NCBI RefSeq assembly: GCF_018476645.1
Contig: NZ_JAHCTB010000001.1
Location: 62,001 to 126,000 of the forward strand
Reading direction: 5' to 3'
DNA: 64,000 nt
DNA from: Aequorivita echinoideorum
Lineage (GTDB): Bacteria > Bacteroidota > Bacteroidia > Flavobacteriales > Flavobacteriaceae
A model generated the notes under the pieces. It was not told the origin of the DNA. It saw only the letters and a list, made by a program, of their open reading frames with translations, and made no database searches. Both the position numbers and the translations under genes were made by a program. Below, one piece after another: positions 8,474 to 17,217 of this stretch (positions are counted from its first letter, which is position 1; every line of letters starts with the position of its first letter).

Positions 8474-10470
8474 GATAAACTCAGTATTATTTGTTGGCCT
8501 TTTTTCAACGTTTCCCCAGATTTTATGGATTGGTTTTCAACCTTTCCATTACCGACAGTTTTAACCTTAAATCCAAGATTTTCCAAAAGTGAAACCGCAT
8601 CCATACCAGGCATTCCCGTTACATTCGGCACGGTTTTATTGCTTTTTTGAAGTAAAGCATAATATTTTTCGAAATCTTCGTTGAGGACTGGGTCTGCTTT
8701 TTCAATATCATTTACTTCATCTATATTTCTTGATTCCGTAAATATTTTCTGGGCAATCCGCTTAAACACAGGTCCAGAAACGTCTGCACCATAATATCCT
8801 TTTCGGGTACTTGGTTTATGAATTATTACAATGCAGGAATATTTGGGATCTTCCGCAGGAAAATATCCAGCAAATGATGAAACATAGCGCGGGTTTGCCT
8901 TCCATCCATCCATCCAGTATTCGGTTTGTGCCGTTCCCGTTTTTCCGGCCATCGAAAAATATGGTGAGTAAAGTGATTTGCCCGTCCCTCTTTTAACTGT
9001 GTTTTTCAGTATTTCTCGCACTTGACGCAGGGTTTCGTCAGAACAGATTTTTGGATTTCTTATTTTCGTTTCATACGTTTCTACTTTTTCGTTCCACGCA
9101 CGCACTTCTTTTATAAATCTGGGTTTTACCATTACCCCATCATTCGCAATGGCATTGTAAAAAGTCAAGGTTTGCAAGGGTGTAATTTCAAGTCCATAGC
9201 CGTATGCCAATGATGGCAGTGCGTTGCGGCTCCATTTTTTGTCGCCCGGCTGCGGGATCATTGGGTTGCCCTCACCTTTTATGGCAACTCCCGTTTTTTC
9301 ATTTAAATGCCATTTTTTTAGACGATCAATAAATTTGTGGGGGTTTTTGGAATAGTTATCATTTATAATGGTTGCCAAACCTATATTGGATGAAACCTCT
9401 AAAGAACGTGCAGCGGAAATCTTCCCAAAGCCACCCCGATGCGAATCGTTTATAGGTTTTGCGTAGAAAACTTTGCGGCCATTACCGGTGTCCACAACTG
9501 TACTCGTATCAATTACTTTATCTTCCAAAGCAGCCATAAACGCCATCGTCTTAAATGTAGAACCAGGCTCGTGCGCTTCCCCAATAGCGTAATTGAGTTT
9601 CTCGTAATAAGCACCTTCTGAAGTTCTTCCAAGGTTGGAGACCGCTTTTATCTCGCCTGTTTTTACCTCCATCACTATGACCGTTCCGTGGTCTGCTTCG
9701 TAATATTCTAATTGCTTCAAAAGGGCGTGGTGCGCAATATCCTGAATATTGACATTTATGGTTGAAATAATATCATAACCATCCTGTGGTTCAATTTCAT
9801 TTTCATCGTAAACGGGCTTCCATTGGCCCTTTGCGATTTTTTGTTTCAGCCTGTGACCTTCTTTCCCCTGAAGCAAATCATGAAAGGCGCCTTCCAATCC
9901 CACGGCATAATAACCCGGGCGATCAAAGGCTTCATCGCCCACTGTTCTTTGTGCAATTTTTCCAATGGGATGCTCACGAACGGTTCGTTGCTCCACGATT
10001 ATTCCACCTTTATAGGGCCCTTTTTTGAAAAGAGGTAAATTTTTCACTTTTATATAATCAGAATACCCCAGATTTTTCACCACCAGCAGATACCTATTTT
10101 TATCGGCGCGTGCTTTTCTGAACATATTTTGATAATGGGAAACCGGTTTGCCGAACATGGCACTTAATCCTTCGGAGAGCGGTTTTAGATTATCCCTAAA
10201 GTCTTCAGAAGAAACCGTTACGGCATCAAAACGGATATCATACTTTGGAACAGAAGTGGCCAAAAGACTGCCGTCATCCGCATAAACGTTACCGCGGTTT
10301 GCGGGAATAACGAAATTTTTGGTTGTATTTTTATGTGCCAAATCCCGATATTCTTCCCCGTGGACGAACTGGATATTCATCAGTTTAACACTTATGGCAA
10401 GCGCAAAAACAAACATAACACCGGCGACGATGTACAAACGGTTTAATATGTTTTTTTCTTCAAAAGCCAC
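8470..10470 (-). CDS. ftsI: Class B penicillin-binding protein (FtsI/PBP3) with PASTA domain
   Basis: Divisome transpeptidase that cross-links septal peptidoglycan. One N-terminal membrane span (LYIVAGVMFVFALAISVKL), a PBP dimer domain beginning near ANRGNVYADDG, then the transpeptidase domain with SxxK in EPGSTFK (about residue 298), SxN in SSNIG (about 359) and KTG in AGKTGTAQTEYW (about 507). The last 60 residues (VPNVTGMPGMDAVSLLENLG onward) form a PASTA domain, found in Bacteroidota and Gram-positive FtsI homologues but not in E. coli FtsI. The 666-residue length fits. Follows ftsL, overlaps murE. Confidence 0.95.
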   Translation of the reverse strand: MAFEEKNILNRLYIVAGVMFVFALAISVKLMNIQFVHGEEYRDLAHKNTTKNFVIPANRGNVYADDGSLLATSVPKYDIRFDAVTVSSEDFRDNLKPLSEGLSAMFGKPVSHYQNMFRKARADKNRYLLVVKNLGYSDYIKVKNLPLFKKGPYKGGIIVEQRTVREHPIGKIAQRTVGDEAFDRPGYYAVGLEGAFHDLLQGKEGHRLKQKIAKGQWKPVYDENEIEPQDGYDIISTINVNIQDIAHHALLKQLEYYEADHGTVIVMEVKTGEIKAVSNLGRTSEGAYYEKLNYAIGEAHEPGSTFKTMAFMAALEDKVIDTSTVVDTGNGRKVFYAKPINDSHRGGFGKISAARSLEVSSNIGLATIINDNYSKNPHKFIDRLKKWHLNEKTGVAIKGEGNPMIPQPGDKKWSRNALPSLAYGYGLEITPLQTLTFYNAIANDGVMVKPRFIKEVRAWNEKVETYETKIRNPKICSDETLRQVREILKNTVKRGTGKSLYSPYFSMAGKTGTAQTEYWMDGWKANPRYVSSFAGYFPAEDPKYSCIVIIHKPSTRKGYYGADVSGPVFKRIAQKIFTESRNIDEVNDIEKADPVLNEDFEKYYALLQKSNKTVPNVTGMPGMDAVSLLENLGFKVKTVGNGKVENQSIKSGETLKKGQQIILSLS

Positions 10471-10471
10471 T

Positions 10472-10506
10472 CGGGTTTCAGTTTTTAGTTTTGGTTTATG
10501 GTTAAA
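10472..10506. repeat. Heptamer tract between ftsL and ftsI
   Basis: Units CGGGTTT, CAGTTTT, TAGTTTT, GGTTTAT, GGTTAAA at 7-bp spacing in the 65-bp ftsL-ftsI gap. The repetition is imperfect and this is a weaker example than the tracts near murD and metH2. Confidence 0.6.
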
Positions 10507-10535
10507 ATCGCTGTTCTCTATTCTATTTTTTGTTA

Positions 10536-10859
10536 TTATTTCTGCGCTTTCTTCACAATTTTTATGCGTGTTGGCGGCGTAACTGATGGCTGCAGGCCTC
10601 TGCTCTCCATCGCTGCAATAATTTTACTTTCCATACGTGTTTGCATCAAATTCATACGCACATCTACATATTCGCTTTTCAGCTCTTTTACTTCCGCATT
10701 CAATTTTGAAATTTGATGGACTTTTTTGTCGGCACTGTGTGAACTTGCAATCATTATCAAGGCCAGTAGTGATAGGAAAATGATGAAACGCCAATTTTTC
10801 AAAGCATCGTCACTTACCAAAAATTTCCCTTTTATAATGTTGTAAAAACCGTCTTTCAT
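10536..10859 (-). CDS. ftsL: FtsL-like division protein
   Basis: A 107-residue bitopic protein: about 25 cytoplasmic residues, one membrane span (WRFIIFLSLLALIMIASSH), then a periplasmic coiled coil (KLNAEVKELKSEYVDVRMNLMQ) and a basic tail. Size, topology and position between rsmH and ftsI are those of FtsL, the divisome scaffold that pairs with FtsB and FtsQ. FtsL sequences are poorly conserved, so the name rests on context and topology rather than on sequence motifs. Confidence 0.85.
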   Translation of the reverse strand: MKDGFYNIIKGKFLVSDDALKNWRFIIFLSLLALIMIASSHSADKKVHQISKLNAEVKELKSEYVDVRMNLMQTRMESKIIAAMESRGLQPSVTPPTRIKIVKKAQK

Positions 10860-10872
10860 TTTTCTAAAAAAA

Positions 10873-11769
10873 TTATAATTTTTCCGCGATGCGAAGCTTA
10901 GCGCTTCGAGCCCGATTGTTTTCCTTGATTTCTTCCTTTGAGGGAATTATGAATTTTTCCACAGCTTTAAAAGGAACCTCAACTCGTCCGAAGACATCCT
11001 TTTCCGGTTCTCCCTCAAACATTCCATTGCGTATGTAGCGCTTCACCAATCTGTCTTCTAGCGAATGATAGCTTATCAAGCTTATCCTCCCCCCGCTTTC
11101 CAAAACCTCATTGGTTTGAAGTAAAAATTCCTTCAGCGCTTCAATTTCCTGGTTTACCTCAATACGTATTGCCTGATAGATTTGGGCCAATATTTTATTT
11201 TCCTTGTGAGCGGGAAGAAATCTGCCGAGCACATTTTTTAACTGCTCGCTCGTTTTAATTTTTTCTTCCTGTCTTTTTTCAACAATTAACCTCGCCATAC
11301 CCGCCGCGCTGCGCAATTCGCCATAATTGGAAAACACATTGCGCAATTGGGCTTCTTCATATTTGTTTACTACAGTATATGCCGAAAAATTGCTGTCTCG
11401 GTTCATTCGCATATCCAAATCTGCTTCAAACCGGGTTGAAAAACCTCTTTCGGCAACATCGAATTGATGCGAGGAAACACCGAAATCCCCCAAAATCCCA
11501 TCAACCGTTTTATAGCCGTGAAACCGAAGAAATTTTTTCAAAAACCTGAAATTCTGATTTATAAGAAGAAAACGCTCGTCATCAATATCGTTTTCCAAAG
11601 CATCCTTGTCCTGATCAAAGGCAATCAATTTTCCGGTTGGCCCCAGCCGCTTTAAAATTTCCCTTGAGTGACCGCCGCCGCCAAAAGTTACATCCACGTA
11701 AATCCCGTCTGGCTTAATATTTAGGCCATCCACCGTTTCGTGAAGCAAAACCGGGTTATGATATTCCAT
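10873..11769 (-). CDS. rsmH: 16S rRNA (cytosine-1402 N4)-methyltransferase RsmH (MraW)
   Basis: SAM-dependent methyltransferase modifying C1402 in the ribosomal P site. MEYHNPVLLHETVDGL at the start and VDVTFGGGGHSREIL (SAM-binding loop), GILGDFGVSSHQFD and SLISYHSLEDRLVKRY are family signatures. I chose the ATG that gives MEYHNPVLL; an upstream ATG at 11778 would only add MMV. The start lies 14 bp inside mraZ, so the two are translationally coupled, as is usual at the head of dcw clusters. Confidence 0.96.
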   Translation of the reverse strand: MEYHNPVLLHETVDGLNIKPDGIYVDVTFGGGGHSREILKRLGPTGKLIAFDQDKDALENDIDDERFLLINQNFRFLKKFLRFHGYKTVDGILGDFGVSSHQFDVAERGFSTRFEADLDMRMNRDSNFSAYTVVNKYEEAQLRNVFSNYGELRSAAGMARLIVEKRQEEKIKTSEQLKNVLGRFLPAHKENKILAQIYQAIRIEVNQEIEALKEFLLQTNEVLESGGRISLISYHSLEDRLVKRYIRNGMFEGEPEKDVFGRVEVPFKAVEKFIIPSKEEIKENNRARSAKLRIAEKL

Positions 11770-12226
11770 CACCATCATCTTTTTTTCCCATTACTTCCTC
11801 GGCCAAATCTGCGAAATCACTCGCGGCATCATCAATAGCCTGTTCGTATCTATCCTTGTCCCAAATTTCCACAATATTAATTGCGGAAGAAATGACCAAT
11901 TCTTTATCAATGCCGGCAAAAGACAGCAGATCTTTCGGGATAAGCAACCTTCCTGTAGAATCGAGCTCCACCATCTTTACACCTGCGGTAAATCTTCTAA
12001 TAAAATCGTTGTTTTTTCGGTTAAAACGGTTCAATTCACCCATTTTAGCCATAAGTGCATCCCATTCTTGCATTGGGTACATTTCAAGACACGGTTGAAA
12101 AACCGCTCGCTTGATTACAAATCCATTTTCCATTACGGGCAACAATTGTTTCTTAAGTGGCGCAGGAACCATGACGCGTCCCTTTACGTCTGCTTTACAT
12201 TCGTATGTGCCTATTAGATTGAGCAT
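11756..12226 (-). CDS. mraZ: Transcriptional regulator MraZ
   Basis: First gene of the dcw cluster; in E. coli and Mycoplasma MraZ is a DNA-binding regulator of its own operon. The 156-residue protein has two AbrB-like SpoVT repeats, each with the DxxGR(V/L)xxP signature: DVKGRVMVPAPL (about residue 15) and DSTGRLLIPKDLL (about residue 92). Downstream it overlaps rsmH. The upstream region has four GTGGTA boxes on the coding strand at 10, 10 and 21 bp intervals, the expected layout of an operator for a ring-shaped MraZ oligomer. Confidence 0.96.
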   Translation of the reverse strand: MLNLIGTYECKADVKGRVMVPAPLKKQLLPVMENGFVIKRAVFQPCLEMYPMQEWDALMAKMGELNRFNRKNNDFIRRFTAGVKMVELDSTGRLLIPKDLLSFAGIDKELVISSAINIVEIWDKDRYEQAIDDAASDFADLAEEVMGKKDDGDGIS

Positions 12227-12258
12227 TGCGGAAAATGGCTGTTAGCAAATTATAGTTT

Positions 12259-12266
12259 CAAATATA
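12259..12266 (-). promoter_or_regulatory. Probable -7 element of the mraZ (dcw) promoter
   Basis: TATATTTG on the minus strand matches the Bacteroidota -7 consensus TAnnTTTG exactly. It lies 33 bp upstream of the mraZ ATG. No clear TTTG -33 element at the usual 19-bp spacing is visible; the operator-like boxes occupy that region. Confidence 0.6.
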
Positions 12267-12275
12267 TACAACTTT

Positions 12276-12322
12276 TACCACAATTTACCACAATCTACCA
12301 CTTTGTTGATAAGTTTTACCAC
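12276..12322 (-). promoter_or_regulatory. Probable MraZ operator: four phased GTGGTA boxes
   Basis: TACCAC (GTGGTA on the mraZ coding strand) occurs at 12276, 12286, 12296 and 12317, i.e. spacings of 10, 10 and 21 bp, all on one face of the helix. Known MraZ operators are short direct repeats with about 10-bp period (TGGGN in E. coli, AAAGTG-type in Mycoplasma). The boxes lie immediately upstream of the -7 element, so MraZ binding would block RNA polymerase. Confidence 0.75.
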
Positions 12323-12396
12323 TAAATGAGATTATCATATGATTTCGCTACGGAATAATGGCAATTTAATAATAGACCTTATGAAATATTTTTGTT

Positions 12397-12404
12397 TACT
12401 TTTG
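12397..12404 (+). promoter_or_regulatory. Probable -7 element for the alpha/beta hydrolase gene
   Basis: TACTTTTG matches TAnnTTTG, 25 bp upstream of the ATG at 12430. No convincing -33 element is seen. It diverges from the mraZ promoter about 130 bp away. Confidence 0.5.
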
Positions 12405-12429
12405 TCTTTCTTAATTGCACCAACCGAGC

Positions 12430-13194
12430 ATGGCGGAAAACTTAAAAAAAGAGGGGAAATTTTCTTATTTTGAAAAAGGCGAGGGAACGCCAATTATTAT
12501 CCTTCACGGGCTCATGGGTGGATTAAGCAACTTTGACGGAGTTGCCGATTTTTTTCCGCAAAAGGGCTATAAAGTGCTCATCCCAGAACTTCCTATCTAT
12601 AAAATGTCCATCTTAAAAACCAATGTAAAAAGCTTCGCAAAATACGTGGCGCAGTTTATTGAACATCTGGGCTATGACGAAGTTATTTTGCTGGGAAATT
12701 CACTGGGCGGACACATAGGGCTTTATTGCACAAAGATGTTTCCCAAAAAAGTAAAGGCACTTGTAATAACTGGAAGTTCAGGACTTTATGAAAGTGCTAT
12801 GGGCGAAAGCTACCCAAAACGCGGCGATTACGAATACATAAGAAAAAAAGCCGAAAACGTTTTTTACGATCCAGCCGTGGCAACCAAGGAAATTGTGGAC
12901 GATGTCTACGAAACAGTTAACGACAGAAATAAATTGATACGCACGCTCGCTATTGCAAAAAGTGCAATTAGGCACAATATGGCGAAAGATCTTCCAAAAA
13001 TGAAAACTCCCACGTGCATTATTTGGGGCAAAAATGATAATGTAACTCCTCCCGAAGTTGCCGTGGAATTTGATGAATTGCTGCCGGATTCAGATTTATA
13101 TTGGATTGATAAGTGTGGCCATGCCGCAATGATGGAGCATCCCGAAGAATTTAACGCAATTCTTAATGCGTGGCTGGAAAAACGGGGATTTTAG
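12430..13194 (+). CDS. Alpha/beta-fold hydrolase
   Basis: A 254-residue cytoplasmic alpha/beta hydrolase. The oxyanion region HGLMGGLSNFDG (about residue 28), nucleophile elbow LGNSLGGHIGLY (Ser about 95), acid in WGKNDNVTPPE and catalytic His in DKCGHAAMMEHPEEF are all in place. The substrate is not predictable from sequence. I use the ATG giving MAENLKKEGKF; the longer TTG-initiated version would add five residues. It is divergent from mraZ and precedes engB, an arrangement I recall as common in Flavobacteriaceae but without known functional link. Confidence 0.88.
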   Translation: MAENLKKEGKFSYFEKGEGTPIIILHGLMGGLSNFDGVADFFPQKGYKVLIPELPIYKMSILKTNVKSFAKYVAQFIEHLGYDEVILLGNSLGGHIGLYCTKMFPKKVKALVITGSSGLYESAMGESYPKRGDYEYIRKKAENVFYDPAVATKEIVDDVYETVNDRNKLIRTLAIAKSAIRHNMAKDLPKMKTPTCIIWGKNDNVTPPEVAVEFDELLPDSDLYWIDKCGHAAMMEHPEEFNAILNAWLEKRGF

Positions 13195-13199
13195 CGGCG

Positions 13200-13227
13200 A
13201 AGTTTCAAGGTTTAAGGTTGAATTTTG
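13200..13227. repeat. Heptamer tract after the hydrolase gene
   Basis: Units AAGTTTC, AAGGTTT, AAGGTTG, AATTTTG at 7-bp spacing in the 103-bp gap before engB. Confidence 0.65.
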
Positions 13228-13265
13228 AAAATAATATTTCAACAGTAAAATCAAAGCCACAATCA

Positions 13266-13293
13266 CAATTGAAAATTCATAATTTATAATTTA
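13266..13293. repeat. Heptamer tract just upstream of engB
   Basis: Units CAATTGA, AAATTCA, TAATTTA, TAATTTA, ending 4 bp before the engB ATG at 13298. The tract therefore occupies the place of the ribosome-binding region. Confidence 0.7.
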
Positions 13294-13297
13294 AAAA

Positions 13298-13903
13298 ATG
13301 CATATTAAATCGGCAGAATTTGTAATGAGCAATAGTGATGTTGCCAAATGCCCAAAGGATAGGCTGCCGGAATATGCCTTTATAGGCAGGAGCAATGTTG
13401 GAAAATCGTCCTTGATCAATATGTTGATGGAGCGGAAGAGTCTGGCCAAAACCTCTGGCCGGCCCGGGAAGACCCAGCTCATCAACCACTTTTTGGTCAA
13501 TAAAAATTGGTATTTGGTAGATTTACCTGGTTATGGCTACGCAAGGGTTTCAAAGAGCAGTAAAAAAACATTCCAGAAATTTATAACCCAATATTTTGAA
13601 AAAAGGGAGCAAATGGTGCTTGCCTTCGTATTGGTTGATTGCAGACACGAACCACAAACCATTGACTTGGAATTTATGCAATGGATGGGCGAAAGCGGAA
13701 TTCCCTTCAATATTATTTTTACCAAAGCAGATAAACTGAAGCCAAAAGCTTTGGAACGCAACATTGCTGCCTATACCCAGAAAATGCTAGAAACTTGGGA
13801 AGAAATGCCCCAATATTTTATAACTTCAGCCAGTAATAACACTGGGCGCGAAGAGGTTCTAAATTATATAGACCAAATTAATGGACAATTGAACGCTTCC
13901 TGA
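13298..13903 (+). CDS. engB: Ribosome biogenesis GTPase EngB (YihA/YsxC)
   Basis: Essential GTPase acting in 50S subunit assembly. G motifs in order: G1 [14 protein letters not shown] (about residue 31), G2 threonine in [10 protein letters not shown]3 [12 protein letters not shown]4 FTKADKLKP and G5 [12 protein letters not shown]. The length of 201 residues is typical. Its last 26 bp overlap the convergent gene at 13878-14246, so the two transcripts are partly antisense. Confidence 0.97.
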   Translation: MHIKSAEFVMSNSDVAKCPKDRLPEYAFIGRSNVGKSSLINMLMERKSLAKTSGRPGKTQLINHFLVNKNWYLVDLPGYGYARVSKSSKKTFQKFITQYFEKREQMVLAFVLVDCRHEPQTIDLEFMQWMGESGIPFNIIFTKADKLKPKALERNIAAYTQKMLETWEEMPQYFITSASNNTGREEVLNYIDQINGQLNAS

Positions 13904-14246
13904 TTTTCTCAATCAATTGTTCCGCGTTTTTCATTTTGTCCAATTCATCTTTTGAAATAAAAACTTCCAATTTCCCCTCAATTTCCGTTAAGATTATTGG
14001 CAATTGAAAATCTTGGTTAATGTTGTTTTTATATTTTTTTTGAAATTCATCTTTATGAAGAAATTCAAAGTTGAATACAGATTTTTCCCTGAATTCTTTC
14101 CAAACTTTATCCTCCTTAAAAACGCCATAAGTTATTGCGCAGAGGCTGCAAGGATAGGTCTGGGGACTCCAAATTTTATGAAGCATATCTTTGTAAGCGT
14201 TCAATTTACCAGAATCTGCATTGTAGACGAAAATATACTTCATCAA
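13878..14246 (-). CDS. Small conserved protein with a CxxC motif, downstream of gldC
   Basis: A 122-residue cytoplasmic protein with no signal peptide, starting [20 protein letters not shown] and carrying [15 protein letters not shown], a CxxC pair at about residue 33. I recognise this as a Bacteroidota conserved protein, sometimes labelled GTPase without evidence of GTPase motifs; none are visible here. The CxxC could be redox-active or bind metal. It starts within the gldC stop (ATGA overlap), so it is probably co-translated with gldB-gldC, and it overlaps engB tail to tail. Confidence 0.8.
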   Translation of the reverse strand: MMKYIFVYNADSGKLNAYKDMLHKIWSPQTYPCSLCAITYGVFKEDKVWKEFREKSVFNFEFLHKDEFQKKYKNNINQDFQLPIILTEIEGKLEVFISKDELDKMKNAEQLIEKIRKRSIVH

Positions 14247-14584
14247 TCGCGCTTCAGCTCCAATTTTTCAGCAAAATATTCACAGAAATCGCGCATTGTG
14301 GCACTCATTCGCTCATCATTTGTGGAACGTTCAAAAGTATCTGCCATGGCACTCAACGTTTGGTGGAAGAAAATTTTCATATCATCCAGTGGCATATCCT
14401 TGGTCCACAAATCGATACGAAGGGATTCCTTATTTTTGTGATCCCATACTGAGAGCATTACTGCTTTTGTTTCCTCATTGGTTACCCCGCCGTCCTCGGC
14501 TGTCCATTTTATAGCTTCGGGCACTTTGTTTTCGTCAAGTGCCACGTTCAATTTTATTTCTGAAGTATGTGCTGGTTTAGCCAT
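14243..14584 (-). CDS. gldC: Gliding motility protein GldC
   Basis: A 113-residue soluble protein starting MAKPAHTSEIKLNVALDE and ending [13 protein letters not shown], matching the GldC family of gliding Bacteroidota. In Flavobacterium johnsoniae, GldC lies next to GldB and its loss reduces but does not abolish gliding; its biochemical role is unknown. It shares one base with the gldB stop codon (TAATG), so translation is coupled. Relatives are restricted to Bacteroidota. Confidence 0.92.
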   Translation of the reverse strand: MAKPAHTSEIKLNVALDENKVPEAIKWTAEDGGVTNEETKAVMLSVWDHKNKESLRIDLWTKDMPLDDMKIFFHQTLSAMADTFERSTNDERMSATMRDFCEYFAEKLELKRD

Positions 14585-15540
14585 TATTTTTTTGGTTTGT
14601 ATTTTGAATTTGTAAATATCTCTTCAGCATCCATTACCATCAATTGTTGTACGCTGGCATCATTGTTTTCCATATAACTTTTAACGATTTGCCACCCCAA
14701 AAAGCGTCCCAGCATTCCGGGAGATTCGTTATCAATTTCCAAGTAAAATTTTGAGAATGGCGCTGGACTTATGAAACGCGCGACCAATTTTTGATCCGTG
14801 CTGTACAACAATTCCTTTTCAACAAAATAGCGCCACATATATTGCTCATTTTCCGTGGACCAAAGATATTCTTCCTCCGTATATCCTATTTTTTCAGCAT
14901 CTGGTATATTCGGCAGAAAGACATCATTCAAATAAAGTTTTTTACCAAAATATATCATAATTGAGAGTAGGGATCTCGTTTTTGGAGGCGCCACGAACTG
15001 TCTTGCATACACTTCGGCAACATCCGGGCCTATTTGGCTCGGCTTCATTTCCTTGGTGATGTATTTTTCAATTCCCTCGTAGAAAAAATGATCACTCCCT
15101 AAATAATTGTCGAGGCCTATCACCAGCATATTTTCAGCCAGAATTATTTTATTGCGGTAATCAACATCAGAAATGATGGTGACTACATTCGGGTTTTTAA
15201 ATTTTGGGAAATAATATTTTATATGTTGAAAAAGCGGCTCGAGCACTTCTTCCAGATATTCATCATTCGGGAATTTTTTTACAACTTCTTCTTCCAGCTG
15301 ATTTTGTAGCGTATCATTTATTTTTTCAATCCAAATGCTATCATTGAACTGTTGTGGAAAAAAAATGGGATATTTTCGTTTAACTTCGGGCAGGTTTTGC
15401 TCCGTAGTGGCAGCAAAAACTTTATCAAATCTATCAATCTGTACGTCTATGGGTATGGCTTCAATTTCTTTTTCAACCTTGCTTTGGTCGTTGCAGGAAG
15501 CCAATAGAAAAATAAATAAAATCAATGCGTAAAATTTCAT
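14584..15540 (-). CDS. gldB: Gliding motility lipoprotein GldB
   Basis: A 318-residue lipoprotein with a lipobox at LLASCNDQ (Cys 16), so it is probably anchored in a membrane after export. The body contains PIDVQIDRFDKVFA, a GLDNYLGSDHFFYEG segment and LGRFLGWQIVKSYM, features of GldB, which is essential for gliding and type IX secretion in F. johnsoniae. GldB has remote similarity to zinc metallopeptidase-like folds but no function is established. It heads the gldB-gldC-CxxC protein operon. Confidence 0.93.
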   Translation of the reverse strand: MKFYALILFIFLLASCNDQSKVEKEIEAIPIDVQIDRFDKVFAATTEQNLPEVKRKYPIFFPQQFNDSIWIEKINDTLQNQLEEEVVKKFPNDEYLEEVLEPLFQHIKYYFPKFKNPNVVTIISDVDYRNKIILAENMLVIGLDNYLGSDHFFYEGIEKYITKEMKPSQIGPDVAEVYARQFVAPPKTRSLLSIMIYFGKKLYLNDVFLPNIPDAEKIGYTEEEYLWSTENEQYMWRYFVEKELLYSTDQKLVARFISPAPFSKFYLEIDNESPGMLGRFLGWQIVKSYMENNDASVQQLMVMDAEEIFTNSKYKPKK

Positions 15541-15644
15541 AAAGCAGAAAATGTTTCTGAGGTGTAACGCCTTTCGGATATATTAATTTTATCTTTAAGC
15601 GCTTTTGCAAAGGTATTATTATAAAACTTTAAAAACACAGAAAA

Positions 15645-16433
15645 ATGCAGACCCAAAAAGTAATTGACTATATCGTGAAATGGCTAAAGGACTATGCCGT
15701 AAATGCAAAAATGAATGGTTTTGTAATAGGTATAAGTGGCGGAATTGATTCCGCAGTTACCTCCACACTTTGCGCGCGCACGGGGCTGGATCTGGTATGT
15801 GTTGAAATGCCCATACACCAAGCTCCATCGCAAGTGAGCAGAGCTGTAAACCATATTTCGTGGCTGAAGAAAAATCATGAAAATACCATTAAAATTGAAG
15901 TTAACCTCACCCCTGTCTTCGACTCGCTGATTGATGTTTTGCCAAGCGTACAAAATGAGGAAGACCGTTTTATGTCTCTCGCAAATACCCGTGCACGCCT
16001 TCGCATGACTACGCTATATTATTTTGCGGCACTGCACAAATATCTAGTTGCTGGCACCGGTAACAAAGTTGAGGATTTTGGGGTTGGCTTTTATACGAAA
16101 TATGGTGATGGCGGCGTAGATTTAAGCCCTATTGCAGACTTGATGAAAAGTGAAGTTTATGAAATTGCGAAACATTTGGGCATCAATCAAGAAATAATTG
16201 ACGCCGCACCCACAGATGGACTTTGGGGGGATGACCGCACAGATGAAGATCAAATTGGAGCTACCTATGACGAACTGGAATGGGCGATGAAAATGAAAGG
16301 GAAAGGCAAGACCGCTGACGATTTTGAAGGCAGAAACAAAAAAGTTTTTGAGATTTATTCACGACTTAATGCGATAAACCAGCATAAAATGATACCCATC
16401 CCAGTATGTAAAATACCCGAAAACCTCAAATAA
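15645..16433 (+). CDS. nadE: Ammonia-dependent NAD synthetase NadE
   Basis: Last step of NAD biosynthesis: amidation of deamido-NAD using ammonia and ATP. The PP-loop GISGGIDSAVTSTL is at about residue 29; RARLRMTTLYYFA, GTGNKVEDFGVGF and DGGVDLSPIADLMKSEVY follow. At 262 residues it lacks the glutaminase domain of longer NadE enzymes, so it depends on free ammonia or a separate amidotransferase. It stands alone, divergent from gldB. Confidence 0.95.
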   Translation: MQTQKVIDYIVKWLKDYAVNAKMNGFVIGISGGIDSAVTSTLCARTGLDLVCVEMPIHQAPSQVSRAVNHISWLKKNHENTIKIEVNLTPVFDSLIDVLPSVQNEEDRFMSLANTRARLRMTTLYYFAALHKYLVAGTGNKVEDFGVGFYTKYGDGGVDLSPIADLMKSEVYEIAKHLGINQEIIDAAPTDGLWGDDRTDEDQIGATYDELEWAMKMKGKGKTADDFEGRNKKVFEIYSRLNAINQHKMIPIPVCKIPENLK

Positions 16434-16584
16434 TTTACGGATTATCGAAAAATTTATACATGTAAACGAAAGGTTTTAAATTCATTGGCCTGTAATTTTT
16501 AATTTTCATTCTGTAGTCTTAATATTACGTTAACTAAAAAACCAAATTACCCCAAATCTGTCGGTTTTTATTTATTCAATAAAA

Positions 16585-17217
16585 ATGAAAAAAATAATAA
16601 TTGCAGATCACCATCCCATTACCCGGAAGGGAATCACAGAATTGATTAAAGGCAAAACAGATTATTCCATCATTGGGAAAGTTTCCCGAGGCGGCGAACT
16701 GCAAAAAGCCCTTCAAAAAGACAACGCAGACTTACTTATTCTTGAGCTGGATATGCCGGAAATTAATGGCTTTAGCGCCCTTAGAAATCTTCGCGACCAA
16801 TATCCCCATACCAGAATCGTCATTTTTTCATCACATCCAGAAGAAATCTATGCGCTTCGTTCCATAAAATCGGGCGCGGCGGGTTATATCCCGAAAACCT
16901 CTACCAGCAAGGTATTTCTGAACGCCCTCGAGCGTATTTCAAAAGGTGGAATATTTCTAAATAAAGAGCTTACTGAGGCTTTCAACACAGAAAGTACTGG
17001 CGAAAGTTCTATGATTGGGCGCTATAAAAAACTTTCAGCCCGGGAAATTGAAGTGTTGAACTTACTTTCCAGTGGAAAACGGAACAAGGAAATTGCATCG
17101 TTGCTCGACATCAATGAAAAGACCGTGAGCACATATAAAACAAGGCTTCTTAAAAAACTAAGGGTTGATAATCTTGCGGAATTGATCAATCAAGCGCGCA
17201 TGTTCCAAATGGCCTAG
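16585..17217 (+). CDS. NarL/FixJ-family response regulator with a degenerate receiver
   Basis: A 210-residue DNA-binding regulator: receiver domain (residues 1-125) and LuxR-type helix-turn-helix (LSAREIEVLNLLSSGKRNKE onward). In the receiver, the phospho-acceptor Asp of the LLDLxMP motif is Glu 54 (LILELDMPEING), and the acidic pair at the start is D8-H9 (IADHHPIT) rather than D-D. The conserved Lys in GYIPK is kept. This implies phosphorylation-independent control, perhaps constitutively active. No histidine kinase is adjacent. It ends 4 bp inside the convergent dnaG. Confidence 0.9.
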   Translation: MKKIIIADHHPITRKGITELIKGKTDYSIIGKVSRGGELQKALQKDNADLLILELDMPEINGFSALRNLRDQYPHTRIVIFSSHPEEIYALRSIKSGAAGYIPKTSTSKVFLNALERISKGGIFLNKELTEAFNTESTGESSMIGRYKKLSAREIEVLNLLSSGKRNKEIASLLDINEKTVSTYKTRLLKKLRVDNLAELINQARMFQMA

